Shown piece by piece: positions 1 through 8,234 of a stretch of DNA of 64,000 nucleotides; positions within the stretch are counted from its first letter, which is position 1; every line of letters begins with the position of its first letter. Made by a program: the position numbers and the translations under genes. The notes under the pieces are model-generated. The model was not told the origin of the DNA. It ran no database searches and worked only from the letters and a program-made list of their open reading frames with translations. This DNA is from Citromicrobium sp. JLT1363. Lineage in GTDB: Bacteria > Pseudomonadota > Alphaproteobacteria > Sphingomonadales > Sphingomonadaceae. Location: positions 372,001 to 436,000 of the forward strand of contig NZ_AEUE01000001.1 in the NCBI RefSeq assembly GCF_000186705.1. Direction: 5' to 3'.

Positions 1-1062
1 CTACCTGCGCCAATCGAGGGGACGACGGTCGACCAGCCGCTCACGCTCGCGCTGCCGAGCGACCATGTCCGGATCGAGTTCTCCAACCGCTACGGGGCGG
101 GTCCGCTCGAGCTGGCGGAGGGGACGGTGCGCTGTCTCGATGCGGGCGCGGGGAAAAGCAGCACACCACTCACCTTCGCGCAGTCGGTACGGGCAAGCGC
201 GCCGGCCGGCACGACCGCGCTCAGCGACCCCGTCGCCATCGATGGCTGCCGCCGGATCGCCGTGCGGATTCGCTTTGCCGGAGAACACGGCGGCGACTTC
301 CACTGGGACGCGCGCGAGACGAGCCGCTTCGTCACCGCCGATGGGGCCGAGGGCACGATGACCGCCCGGCTCGCCCTCTCAGCCGTCTATGGCGATGTCG
401 AGGCGCGCGGGGTCGTGGTGGCGCTGGGTGACTCGATTACCGACGGCAACGGCGCGCCGGTTGATGCGCTGGCCCGCTGGCCCGACTATCTGGCGCAGGA
501 TCTTGCCCCGGAGAACATCGCGGTGGTGAACGCCGGGATCTCGGGCAATCGCCTGCTCTCGCCCGGCATGGGGGAGCCCGTGCTGGAAAGGATCGCGAGC
601 GAGGTCTTCGCGCTCCCGGGGGCGGACACGGTGGTGGTCCTGATCGGGACCAACGACATCGCCTGGCCCGGCACGCCCTTCCGGCCCGACGAGCCGATGG
701 TGACGCTCGGCGCGCTGCAGGACGGGGTCCGCAGCCTGATCGCGCAGGCGGAGCTTCACGGCGCCCGGATGATCCTCTCCACCATCGCCCCCTTCGGCGA
801 TGCGCTGCCCGGCACGCCGATGGAGGGCAATTACTGGACGCCCGAAAAGGACGCGCTGCGCCGCGCGTTCAACGAGTGGCTGCGCGCCCATCATGGATCG
901 GCCACGCTGTTCGATCTCGATCGCCTGCTCGCCGACCCGGCCGATCCGGCGCGGCTTCTTCCTGCCTACGACAGCGGTGACCGGCTGCATCCCGGCGCGC
1001 AGGGCAACCGTGCGATCGCCGATGCGTTGGTGACACTCATCCAGTCAGGAGACAGACATTGA
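1..1062 (+). CDS. SGNH/GDSL hydrolase family protein (5' truncated by window)
   Basis: The frame is already open at base 1, so the N-terminus and signal peptide lie outside the window; about 353 codons are visible. The first third looks like a beta-rich accessory region. The catalytic part carries the GDS block (GDSITDG, bases 427-447), the GTND block (around 648) and the closing D-x-x-H motif (DRLHP, bases 979-993), which supply the Ser, Asn and Asp/His of SGNH esterases and lipases. Members hydrolyse ester or acetyl bonds in lipids or polysaccharides, often outside the cytoplasm; the substrate cannot be told here. The stop TGA overlaps the TTG start of the next gene by 3 bp, so the two are translationally coupled. 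Confidence 0.88.
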   Translation, partial: LPAPIEGTTVDQPLTLALPSDHVRIEFSNRYGAGPLELAEGTVRCLDAGAGKSSTPLTFAQSVRASAPAGTTALSDPVAIDGCRRIAVRIRFAGEHGGDFHWDARETSRFVTADGAEGTMTARLALSAVYGDVEARGVVVALGDSITDGNGAPVDALARWPDYLAQDLAPENIAVVNAGISGNRLLSPGMGEPVLERIASEVFALPGADTVVVLIGTNDIAWPGTPFRPDEPMVTLGALQDGVRSLIAQAELHGARMILSTIAPFGDALPGTPMEGNYWTPEKDALRRAFNEWLRAHHGSATLFDLDRLLADPADPARLLPAYDSGDRLHPGAQGNRAIADALVTLIQSGDRH

Positions 1063-1835
1063 AACTCGACCTTTCGGGCCGTTCGGCCCTCGTGACCGGT
1101 TCCACCGCCGGGATCGGCTTCGCAGCCGCCAAGGCGCTGGCCGAATGCGGCGCGCGCGTATTCGTCAACGGGCGCGATGAAACCCGCACCGCCGAGGCGG
1201 CCGGGCGAATAGCGGCGGGCGCGCAGCCCGTGGCCGGCGATGTCGGCACGGCGCAAGGGTGCAAGGCGATCCACGCCGCCACCGGCCCGGTCGACATCCT
1301 CGTCAACAATGCCGGGATCTTCGAGCCGGCCGATTTCTTCGATACCGACGACGAGACGTGGGATCGCCACTGGCAGGTGAATGTGATGAGCGCGGTGCGG
1401 CTGTCGCGCGCCTATGCCCCGGCAATGGTCGACAAGGGCTGGGGCCGGATCGTGATGCTGGGCTCTGAAAGCGCGTTCAACATCCCGGCCGAGATGATCC
1501 ATTACGGCGTCAGCAAGACCGCCGACGTCGCTTTCGCCCGCGGCCTTGCGAAACGGTTGGCTGGGACCGGGGTGACCGTCAACTCGGTCCTGCCCGGCCC
1601 GACGCTGTCCGAAGGGCTGGAAGACATGCTCGCCGACCGGGCCGCGCAGAGCGACAAGCCACTGGAGGAGGTCGCCGCCGACTTCGTGATGGAGAACCGG
1701 CCGACCTCGATCATCCAGCGTGCGGCGAGCGTGGAGGAGGTGGCCGCTATGATCGCCTATGTCGCATCGCCGCTGTCCAGCGCGACCACCGGCGCATCGC
1801 TGCGCGTCGATGGCGGCGTGGTGGACAGCCTCTAG
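1059..1835 (+). CDS. SDR family NAD(P)-dependent oxidoreductase
   Basis: A 258-residue classical short-chain dehydrogenase. The cofactor motif TGSTAGIG sits at residues 13-20, the structural NNAG near residue 84, the catalytic Ser in LGSES near 140, and the Y-x-x-x-K pair in YGVSK near 149. It starts at TTG (1059) inside the stop region of the upstream hydrolase, with a good ribosome site (CAGGAGA, 1046-1052). The family reduces ketones or oxidises alcohols. Coupling to an SGNH hydrolase suggests the pair acts on one substrate, such as a hydroxy-ester, but this is inference. An ATG start is not available nearby. Confidence 0.9.
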   Translation: MKLDLSGRSALVTGSTAGIGFAAAKALAECGARVFVNGRDETRTAEAAGRIAAGAQPVAGDVGTAQGCKAIHAATGPVDILVNNAGIFEPADFFDTDDETWDRHWQVNVMSAVRLSRAYAPAMVDKGWGRIVMLGSESAFNIPAEMIHYGVSKTADVAFARGLAKRLAGTGVTVNSVLPGPTLSEGLEDMLADRAAQSDKPLEEVAADFVMENRPTSIIQRAASVEEVAAMIAYVASPLSSATTGASLRVDGGVVDSL

Positions 1836-2153
1836 CGGCGAAGCGCAGGCGCTGCCTGAAGCAGCATTGCCTCTGCGGTCAGGCCGACACCCCCTCGATC
1901 GAACGGCAACGACCGCTCCGGGGAGGCCAGGCGACAGGGCGGATGGCCGCGATCGGGGCGCGAAGCTGCCCTCGCTCCGCCAAGGATTGCGAGATGACAG
2001 CATGAACTGCCACTCGGCCTCGGGCGGAAGAAACCGGCGCAACCGATGCGTTGATGAAAGCGATTGACGCAGCCCGGTAACTAAGACATCTGCCTGCGCG
2101 CTGTAAAAAGCACTGTAAAAGATCGCTTGCGATGACGATTAAGTCATTGAAGT
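1836..2153. other. intergenic region, no gene seen
   Basis: A 318-bp stretch between the SDR gene and tRNA-Gly. I see no coding sequence with a credible start or family resemblance. A short direct repeat CTGTAAAA occurs at 2101-2108 and 2113-2120, about 35 bp before the tRNA. The reverse-strand reading across the tRNA gives the GEGNRTL-type phrase that is a familiar spurious translation of tRNA antisense. Confidence 0.5.
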
Positions 2154-2227
2154 GCGGGTGTAGCTCAATGGTAGAGCAGCAGCTTCCCAAGCTGACGACG
2201 AGGGTTCGATTCCCTTCACCCGCTCCA
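2154..2227 (+). tRNA. tRNA-Gly (anticodon CCC)
   Basis: A 74-nt cloverleaf with a perfect 7-bp acceptor stem (GCGGGTG with CACCCGC), a D stem GCTC/GAGC, the anticodon loop TTCCCAA giving anticodon CCC, a T arm with GGTTCGATTCC, discriminator T and an encoded CCA. The outer anticodon-stem pair is a G-A mismatch. It reads GGG glycine codons. No integrase or repeated tRNA fragment lies next to it, so it does not look like a used attachment site. Confidence 0.97.
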
Positions 2228-2391
2228 GCGCTTCCCGGCTGGCAGCCGCAGCCTTTCCATACCGGCGTGTCGAGCCTTCCGGCTCCATCCCCTATCCGGT
2301 TGAATTTTCGATAAACCGCAGCTGAATTTGCTTGTTCTGCAACCGGTTCTGGCGAATGCATGCGACGGACGAAACGGGGGGCGATTCAGCC

Positions 2392-4854
2392 ATGAATTCA
2401 GGACGTATTTTCTCCGCTCTGCTGCTGGGCGCGAGTGCGATTTCGGTAGCAGGCTGGCATGGCGAGGCGCGCGCCGACGAAACGCCCGGCTGCAACGCGA
2501 GCGAGGGGCCCGACGCCACGCTCGACACCGATGACGACGGGCTCGAATGCGGGGTGGCCTCCGAAGCGACCGGAGATCGGGCTGTCGCCATCGGCACCAC
2601 GGCGAGCGCGACCGGAGACGGGTCCGTCGCGCTGGGCGAGCGTGCGGGCGCGTTCGGCACGGCAGCCATCGCCATCGGCTTCCAGTCGACCGCCAATTTA
2701 AGCGGTTCGATCGCAATCGGGGGTACGGCGAGGGCGGGATTGGACGCGGTGGCTCTGGGATATGGCGCGAGCGCGGAATTCACCCGGGGCGTTGCGGTCG
2801 GACGAACGGCCTATGCAACAAACGACGCCGTTGCTCTGGGGGCCAACACTCTGGCGAACTACGTGGGGTCCGTCGCTCTGGGCACGAACTCCAGAACCTA
2901 CGCCGAAAACACCGTCTCGGTCGGCAACGACGATCTGCAGCGCCGGATCACGAATGTCGCCAGCGGTATCGATAACAGCGATGTCGCGACCATCGGCCAG
3001 TTGAACTCCGCCATCGCCGGCCTGGCCGGCGGGGGCTCGCAATATCTGGTCGTCAACAGCACCGGCGGCGGGGCTGCGGCGACGGGCACGGATGCCATTG
3101 CCATCGGCAGCGTCGCGCAATCGGAGGCAGAGGGGGCGATTGCGGTGGGGCGTGCCTCGTCGGCCGGCAGCGGCGACGCCGTTGCCATCGGATCGGAATC
3201 GGTTGCGCAATTGTCCAGGGCGATTGCCATCGGGCCCAAAGCGAACGCCACCGGCCTGCGCGCCATCGCCATTGGGGGCGACGGGTCGGACGATGACGAT
3301 CTGGGTGCGGTAAGCGACGGCCTGGGATCGGTCGCGCTGGGCAGCGATGCGAGCGTCACTGCCGACCGGGGTGTCGCAGTCGGGCTGGATGCCAGTTCCG
3401 AAGCCGTCGATTCGATCGCTGTCGGCGCGGACAGCCGCGTCACGCAACGCTCCGCAGTGGCGATGGGCAAACGCGCAGCGGCCGTAGGCGAAGGCGCGGT
3501 GGCGATTGGCGGCGAAGCGGTCGAAGGGTCGTTCAATGGTGCGCGTGCGCGCAACGCGGGTGCGGTCGCCATCGGTGCCAGCGCGCTGGTCGACTTCAGC
3601 GCCGCGCAGAGCGTTGCCATCGGGTATCTGGCGCAGGCAAGCGCGGCAAATGCCATCGCCATCGGCGCGAACTCGATTGCCGACGAGGCCAACACGGTGT
3701 CGGTCGGATCCTCGACCAACAGGCGGCGGGTGACCAATCTGGCGGATCCGATCAACGCGAGCGATGCGGCGACCAAAGGCTACGTGGATGCGGTAGCCTC
3801 TTCGATCGGTGCCACTTCGGCCGAGCTGGCCTACTTCGCCAGCGGATCCTCGCAAGGCACGGCCATCGCCAGCGGGACCGACGCGCTCGCCATCGGCGGC
3901 GACGGTTCGGACGGCGATACCAGCGGGGCGCGCGCCACCGGCCAGGAATCGCTGGCGGTCGGCGCGGACAGTGCCGCCACCGGCCTGCGGACCACTGCCT
4001 TCGGCTACGGCGCGACCGCCAACGGAGTGCAATCGACCGCGGCAGGTGCGGGCTCTACCGCATCGGGTGTCGGCACGCTCGCTTTCGGAGCCTTCGCCAC
4101 CGCGCGCGGCAATTTTGCCACCGCGCTCGGCTATTCGAGCTTCGCGCCCGGATTGCGGTCGACCGCAGTGGGCAATGGAGCACAGGCGACCGGCGAGAAC
4201 GCCACCGCGCTGGGCCGCGCGGCGTTCGCTCGCGCCAATGGCGCGACCGCGCTGGGTACGGGCGCCATCGCCGACTTCACGGGTTCGACCGCGCTGGGCG
4301 CAGGCGCGGTGACCACGGCGGGCAATCAGGTGGCCATCGGCCAGGCGAGCGGTACGGTAGAGGTCGCAAGCCTCGCTTCGTCCAGCGCGAAGCAGGAGGG
4401 CACGATCTACCTCGTCACCGCCGATGAGTCGGGCACGCTTGGGCGCACCGCGATCAGCACGAGCGCGGCCGGGGGCTTCCAGCGCGCACTGAGCATGCCG
4501 ATTTCCGCCGTGAGCGACGCGCAGTTCAACGCGCTTTCCTCGGACGTGACCGCGCTCACCGGAAGGGTCGGCGCGCTGGAGGGGCAGTTCGCCGATCTCT
4601 CCTTCCAGCTGGAAGACCTCGATCGTTCGCTCTCTGGCGGGATCGCGGCGGCCATGGCGATGGGCAATGCGCCGATCATTCCGGGCAAGAACGTGTCGGT
4701 GTGGCTCAACGCGGCGACCTATAACGGGGAGCAGGCGCTGGCAGGCAGCGTGAGCGGGCGGTTGACCGAAGCGGTCTACATCTCCGCAGGCGTCACCAGC
4801 AACACCGCCGACGACGAGTTCGGCGCGCGCGTGGGCTTGGGCTTCGGCTTCTGA
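2392..4854 (+). CDS. trimeric autotransporter adhesin, YadA-type (TAA 1)
   Basis: An 820-residue surface adhesin. The start chosen (2392) gives a clean signal peptide ending in GEARA, preceded by a G-rich ribosome site; 20 upstream in-frame codons lack one. The mature N-terminus has an Asp-rich stretch (DTDDDGLE) like a calcium-binding loop. Most of the protein is YadA head repeats with the S-x-A-I-A-I-G / A-x-A-L-G period of about 14 residues. Two neck motifs follow a VSVG element: RRITNVASGIDNSDVATIGQ near residue 200 and a second near 445. A short coiled coil precedes the roughly 75-residue membrane anchor (LSGGIAAAMAMG) ending in Phe. Family members trimerise and bind matrix or surfaces. 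A paralogue lies at 24406-26742 on the other strand with a nearly identical last 300 residues. Confidence 0.93.
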   Translation: MNSGRIFSALLLGASAISVAGWHGEARADETPGCNASEGPDATLDTDDDGLECGVASEATGDRAVAIGTTASATGDGSVALGERAGAFGTAAIAIGFQSTANLSGSIAIGGTARAGLDAVALGYGASAEFTRGVAVGRTAYATNDAVALGANTLANYVGSVALGTNSRTYAENTVSVGNDDLQRRITNVASGIDNSDVATIGQLNSAIAGLAGGGSQYLVVNSTGGGAAATGTDAIAIGSVAQSEAEGAIAVGRASSAGSGDAVAIGSESVAQLSRAIAIGPKANATGLRAIAIGGDGSDDDDLGAVSDGLGSVALGSDASVTADRGVAVGLDASSEAVDSIAVGADSRVTQRSAVAMGKRAAAVGEGAVAIGGEAVEGSFNGARARNAGAVAIGASALVDFSAAQSVAIGYLAQASAANAIAIGANSIADEANTVSVGSSTNRRRVTNLADPINASDAATKGYVDAVASSIGATSAELAYFASGSSQGTAIASGTDALAIGGDGSDGDTSGARATGQESLAVGADSAATGLRTTAFGYGATANGVQSTAAGAGSTASGVGTLAFGAFATARGNFATALGYSSFAPGLRSTAVGNGAQATGENATALGRAAFARANGATALGTGAIADFTGSTALGAGAVTTAGNQVAIGQASGTVEVASLASSSAKQEGTIYLVTADESGTLGRTAISTSAAGGFQRALSMPISAVSDAQFNALSSDVTALTGRVGALEGQFADLSFQLEDLDRSLSGGIAAAMAMGNAPIIPGKNVSVWLNAATYNGEQALAGSVSGRLTEAVYISAGVTSNTADDEFGARVGLGFGF

Positions 4855-4879
4855 CGGCGCAACTTCGTTGCTATGGGGG

Positions 4880-4904
4880 AGGGGCGGCCACTGCGGTCGC
4901 CCCT
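4880..4904. terminator. GC-rich hairpin between convergent genes
   Basis: Arms AGGGGCGGCC and GGTCGCCCCT form a 10-bp stem with one G-T pair around a 5-nt loop, between the convergent adhesin and EF-hand genes. There is no T-run on either side, so a terminator role is only suggested by position. Confidence 0.4.
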
Positions 4905-4914
4905 GCAAGTCCCG

Positions 4915-5415
4915 CTAGTTCGACACGATCCCTGCGGTGGCCATTTCGCCGGGGCTGACGACCCCGTCGCGGTCGGCATCGATAGCGTCGAAATTGCCCT
5001 GTGTGGCAATGCGATATTCCAGCAGGGTCACCACGTTGTCGCCGTCGCGATCGAACCGGGCGAGGATCGGGCTGGCGGCGATGGGCACGGCGTCGGGGTT
5101 GGCGAGGCGAGCGAATTCCTGCGGGCTGAGCGAGCCATTCCCGTCGCTGTCGAGCGAGGCGAACACGGCCTGGTTCTGCCGCAGCGCCTCCCGTTCTGCC
5201 GCAGCGCGCTGGCTGGCGGCGATCTCCGCTTCGGTAAGCACGCCATCGCCATTGCCATCCAGCCGCACGAACTCGGCATCCATCTCGGCGATGAACTGCT
5301 GCCGGGTGATCGGTTGCGCGCCCGGCGGCGCATCTGCCGCAGCCTCGTTCTGCTGGGCAAGCACCGGCGAGCCGGTGGCGGCCATCAGCCCGGCCAGAAT
5401 CACAATCTTGCGCAT
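4915..5415 (-). CDS. secreted EF-hand calcium-binding protein
   Basis: A 166-residue exported protein with signal peptide (to PVLAQ) and four EF-hand loops: DGNGDGVLTEAE, DSDGNGSLSPQE, DRDGDNVVTLLE and DADRDGVVSPGE. The third has a Val at the loop position that usually carries a small polar residue but keeps the acidic ends, so all four may bind calcium. The start at 5415 follows a GGAG ribosome site; a longer reading to 5466 has none. It is convergent with the adhesin, which itself has a calcium-loop-like stretch. Calcium buffering or sensing in the periplasm is likely; the partner is unknown. Confidence 0.88.
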   Translation of the reverse strand: MRKIVILAGLMAATGSPVLAQQNEAAADAPPGAQPITRQQFIAEMDAEFVRLDGNGDGVLTEAEIAASQRAAAEREALRQNQAVFASLDSDGNGSLSPQEFARLANPDAVPIAASPILARFDRDGDNVVTLLEYRIATQGNFDAIDADRDGVVSPGEMATAGIVSN

Positions 5416-5506
5416 ATCGTACTCCGTCGCCGCTACGCGCCTGCATAGCGGCTGGATAAACCGCACATCAACCGCGTAGCGGGCATGCCCGAACGGGACG
5501 CCCCCC

Positions 5507-5914
5507 TCAGAAAGTGTCGAGCCGCGACAGCGCGACGAAGATGAACCCGGCGCCCAGCACTGCTGACAGGCCGGCCCACACCTCGCTCGCGCCCGCCATG
5601 GCCCAGCGGCCGAAGGTCACGAAGCGCTCTCCCGCGGCAAGCAGCAGGATGCCCTTCACGACCAGCAGCCCGCCGAAGCCCGCTACGGCGATGAACAGCC
5701 AGTCATCGGGTCGCCACGGCGTCACCAGATAGACCACCGCGCCCAGCAACAGCGTGATGATCCCGGCGATGAACCGCATGCCCGGCGACTGTTCGAAATC
5801 CGCCAGCATGCCGTTCCATGTGCCCGGCATGCGCAGTTCGCCCATGGCGGCGGCGAAGGAATAGATGCCGAGAAACATGACGATCCAGGCGGGGAGGGTA
5901 TCGGCAGTGGCCAT
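5507..5914 (-). CDS. small integral membrane protein, unknown
   Basis: 135 residues with four hydrophobic segments, roughly residues 10-25, 47-66, 72-93 and 112-132, and short polar loops; essentially all membrane. No enzyme motif or conserved charged residue in the membrane is apparent. The ATG at 5914 has an AGGAGC ribosome site somewhat upstream. It lies between the EF-hand gene and the DUF885 gene, all on the minus strand with gaps of about 90 and 285 bp, so independent transcription is possible. I do not recognise the family. Confidence 0.75.
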   Translation of the reverse strand: MATADTLPAWIVMFLGIYSFAAAMGELRMPGTWNGMLADFEQSPGMRFIAGIITLLLGAVVYLVTPWRPDDWLFIAVAGFGGLLVVKGILLLAAGERFVTFGRWAMAGASEVWAGLSAVLGAGFIFVALSRLDTF

Positions 5915-6198
5915 GACGGGGGAGGTGCTCCTTGAAAGTGTTTTCTCGCCCTTGCCGTGCCGGTGGCCTGAAGGCTCAGCAGGAGAGGGTAGTCATGTCG
6001 CGCGGCATGGGTGGCCCAGGCCGAAGACGTGCGGTCCTGCCTGTCAGATACCGCAAATCCGTTGCATCACAACGGGTTCTTAATGCGCGCGCATGCGGAA
6101 AACCAGAAGCGCCAATCTGCCCTGTGTTTCAGCCGGGAACAGCGACCGGAGCGGCGATTAACGCCGGGCGTGCACCGCTTTCCCGCCTGCCTGTCGGC

Positions 6199-8019
6199 TC
6201 AGCCGCCCCCGGCGGCGATCCAGCGGTCGATCTTCTGTTCCAGAACCGGCAGCGGCAGCGCGCCCGTGCCCAGCACCTGTGCGTGGAAATCCTTGATGTC
6301 GAAGGCATCGCCAAGCTCGCTCTGCGCCCGCTCGCGCAGTTCCTGAATCTTCAGCGCGCCGATCTTGTAGGCGAGCGCCTGGCTGGGGATGGCGATGTAG
6401 CGCTCCACCTCTGCCACGACTTCGGTGCGGGTCATGCCGGAGTTCTCCAGCATGAAGTCGATCGCCTGTTCGCGCGTCCAGCCCTTGGAATGCAGCCCGG
6501 TGTCGACCACCAGCCGCATCGCGCGCAGCTGTTCGTCCTGCAAGGTGCCGTAGCGATTCCATGGGTCTTCGTAGAAGCCCATCTCCTCGCCCAGCGTTTC
6601 GGCATAGAGCGCCCAGCCTTCGACATAGGCGGTGTTGCCGCCGAAGCGCATGAAGGCGGGCAGATCCTGGTTTTCCTGCGCCAGGCTGATCTGGAAATGG
6701 TGCCCCGGCGCGCCCTCGTGCAGGTACAGGGTCACGTTGCCGGTCGTCAGGCGACTGGGCAGGTCGTAGGCATTGAAGAAGAAGGTGCCGGGCCGCGATC
6801 CGTCGGGCGTGCCGCTCTGATAGGATCCGCCCGCGCTGAACTGTTCGATCGACGGATCGTAGGGCTTGATGACCAGATCGGTCTTGGGGACCAGCGAGAA
6901 ATAGTCGCCGATCTTCGCGTCGACCTGCTCGCCGATATCGTAATAGCTCTGCGTCAGCGCCTCGCGGCTCTCCGGCTTGAACTGCGCGTCGGTGCGCACG
7001 TAGTCGAAAAACTCGCCCAGCGTCCCTTCGAAGCCGACCTCCGTCTTCAGCGCTTCCAGTTCGCCCTTGATCCGCTCGACCTCGGCGAGCCCGAGCCGGT
7101 GGATATAATCCGCCTCCAGCGGCAGCGTGGTCGTCTGCTCGATCAGCAGGGCGTAAAGCTCTTCGCCGCCCTTCATCGCGCCGAGGCCGACATCCTCGCG
7201 CGCCGCCGCGAGATATTCGTCGCGCAGGAAATCGCGCATCTTTTCGTGTGCGGCGTAGATTTCCTGGGTCTTGGCGCGATAGGCCCGGGTCAGGCGCGCC
7301 TTCTCGGCTTCGGAGAAATCGTCGGGGAACATCGCGACCGGCCCCATGAACTGCGATTCCTCCACCGGGATCGCCAACTGGGTGTTGAACTGTTCGATCA
7401 CGTTGCCGATCGTCAGCTTGGTTTCGACCACGCCGCTTTCCATCCCTTCGCGGAACCTCGCGATCGCCCGGTCCGTGGCGGCGATGTAATCGTCGTGACG
7501 GCCGAGGTTGTCCTCGTAATTCGCGATCGTCCTGAACGGCGCCGCGCCCGTGCCGCTGGCGAAGTTCGGGTAGAAGGTGTGGAACCCGCTGAAGTGATTG
7601 ACCGGGCGTACCTCGGTCAGCGCACGGATTTCGGGCGTGCTGGCCGCCAGCGCCTGCTCCTGGTTGTAGAGGAACACGTCATAGGCCAGCCGGTCCGTTG
7701 CGGAGAGCCTGCTGCGGTCGATCTGCTGCAGCAGCGCGACGTTGAGCTGCGTGTCGCGCAGCTGCGCGTAATAGGCGGAATCGGTGAAGAAATCGCCCAG
7801 CCGGTCTGCATTGGTGTCGTCCCCGCGGAACAGGCGGCTGAGCGGGTTGAGTTCGAGGCTGCGCTCGTCGGAATTGGCGAACAGCGCGAACAGTTTGTCA
7901 TGTTCCGATTGTTGCGCGCTTGCGGAGGTGTCCGCCTCGGGCGACTGGGCAAGGGCGGTGCCCGGTGCGGCAAGAAAGGCGAGCGCGGCGGCTCCGGCTA
8001 GCAGGCGGCGATTGGCCAT
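6199..8019 (-). CDS. DUF885 family secreted protein, putative metallopeptidase
   Basis: 606 residues from the ATG at 8019, which has an AGGGGG ribosome site and a signal peptide ending GTALAQ; further upstream codons lack both. The family hallmark HEGAPGHHF (near residue 440) is an H-E-x-x-P-G-H-H zinc-like motif, followed by Y-x-E-G-W-A-L-Y (YVEGWALYAE), the second typical block of DUF885, in which Glu is a likely ligand. DUF885 proteins are predicted zinc peptidases of the periplasm or outer membrane, many in Sphingomonadales; few have known substrates. It is divergent from an S9 peptidase, separated by 215 bp, which suggests a shared peptide-scavenging role. Confidence 0.9.
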   Translation of the reverse strand: MANRRLLAGAAALAFLAAPGTALAQSPEADTSASAQQSEHDKLFALFANSDERSLELNPLSRLFRGDDTNADRLGDFFTDSAYYAQLRDTQLNVALLQQIDRSRLSATDRLAYDVFLYNQEQALAASTPEIRALTEVRPVNHFSGFHTFYPNFASGTGAAPFRTIANYEDNLGRHDDYIAATDRAIARFREGMESGVVETKLTIGNVIEQFNTQLAIPVEESQFMGPVAMFPDDFSEAEKARLTRAYRAKTQEIYAAHEKMRDFLRDEYLAAAREDVGLGAMKGGEELYALLIEQTTTLPLEADYIHRLGLAEVERIKGELEALKTEVGFEGTLGEFFDYVRTDAQFKPESREALTQSYYDIGEQVDAKIGDYFSLVPKTDLVIKPYDPSIEQFSAGGSYQSGTPDGSRPGTFFFNAYDLPSRLTTGNVTLYLHEGAPGHHFQISLAQENQDLPAFMRFGGNTAYVEGWALYAETLGEEMGFYEDPWNRYGTLQDEQLRAMRLVVDTGLHSKGWTREQAIDFMLENSGMTRTEVVAEVERYIAIPSQALAYKIGALKIQELRERAQSELGDAFDIKDFHAQVLGTGALPLPVLEQKIDRWIAAGGG

Positions 8020-8234
8020 TGTTTCCCCCTCGATTGGATCGCGCGCGACGATAGGCGTGCGGTCGCGCCGCGCCAATCGCGTTCTGCAAAGGCCCGGCAC
8101 GGTTCGACGGGCGCCGAAGACGGCATGCGGGCAGGCCAATTCGCGCCCGGACGCAGGGAGAACACGCCTCGCCGGTTGTCGTTGCGCGCGCGCGATGTAT
8201 GAGTCCGCCCATACGAATTCACGAGAGGACCCCT

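Noticed and set aside
1879-2361. A minus-strand frame across tRNA-Gly reading GEGNRTLVVSLGS
   Set aside because: This is the well-known artefact of translating the antisense of a tRNA.
2154-2400. tRNA-Gly as an attachment site for an integrated element
   Set aside because: No integrase gene and no second copy of the tRNA 3' end within the window.
2600-4300. Regular short-period repetition resembling a CRISPR or minisatellite
   Set aside because: The period is in the protein (YadA head repeats, about 14 codons); the DNA repeats are diverged and in frame.
2698-4908. A 736-codon open frame antisense to adhesin 1
   Set aside because: The translation is Arg/Gly-rich with no motif; the plus-strand frame has signal peptide, repeats and anchor.
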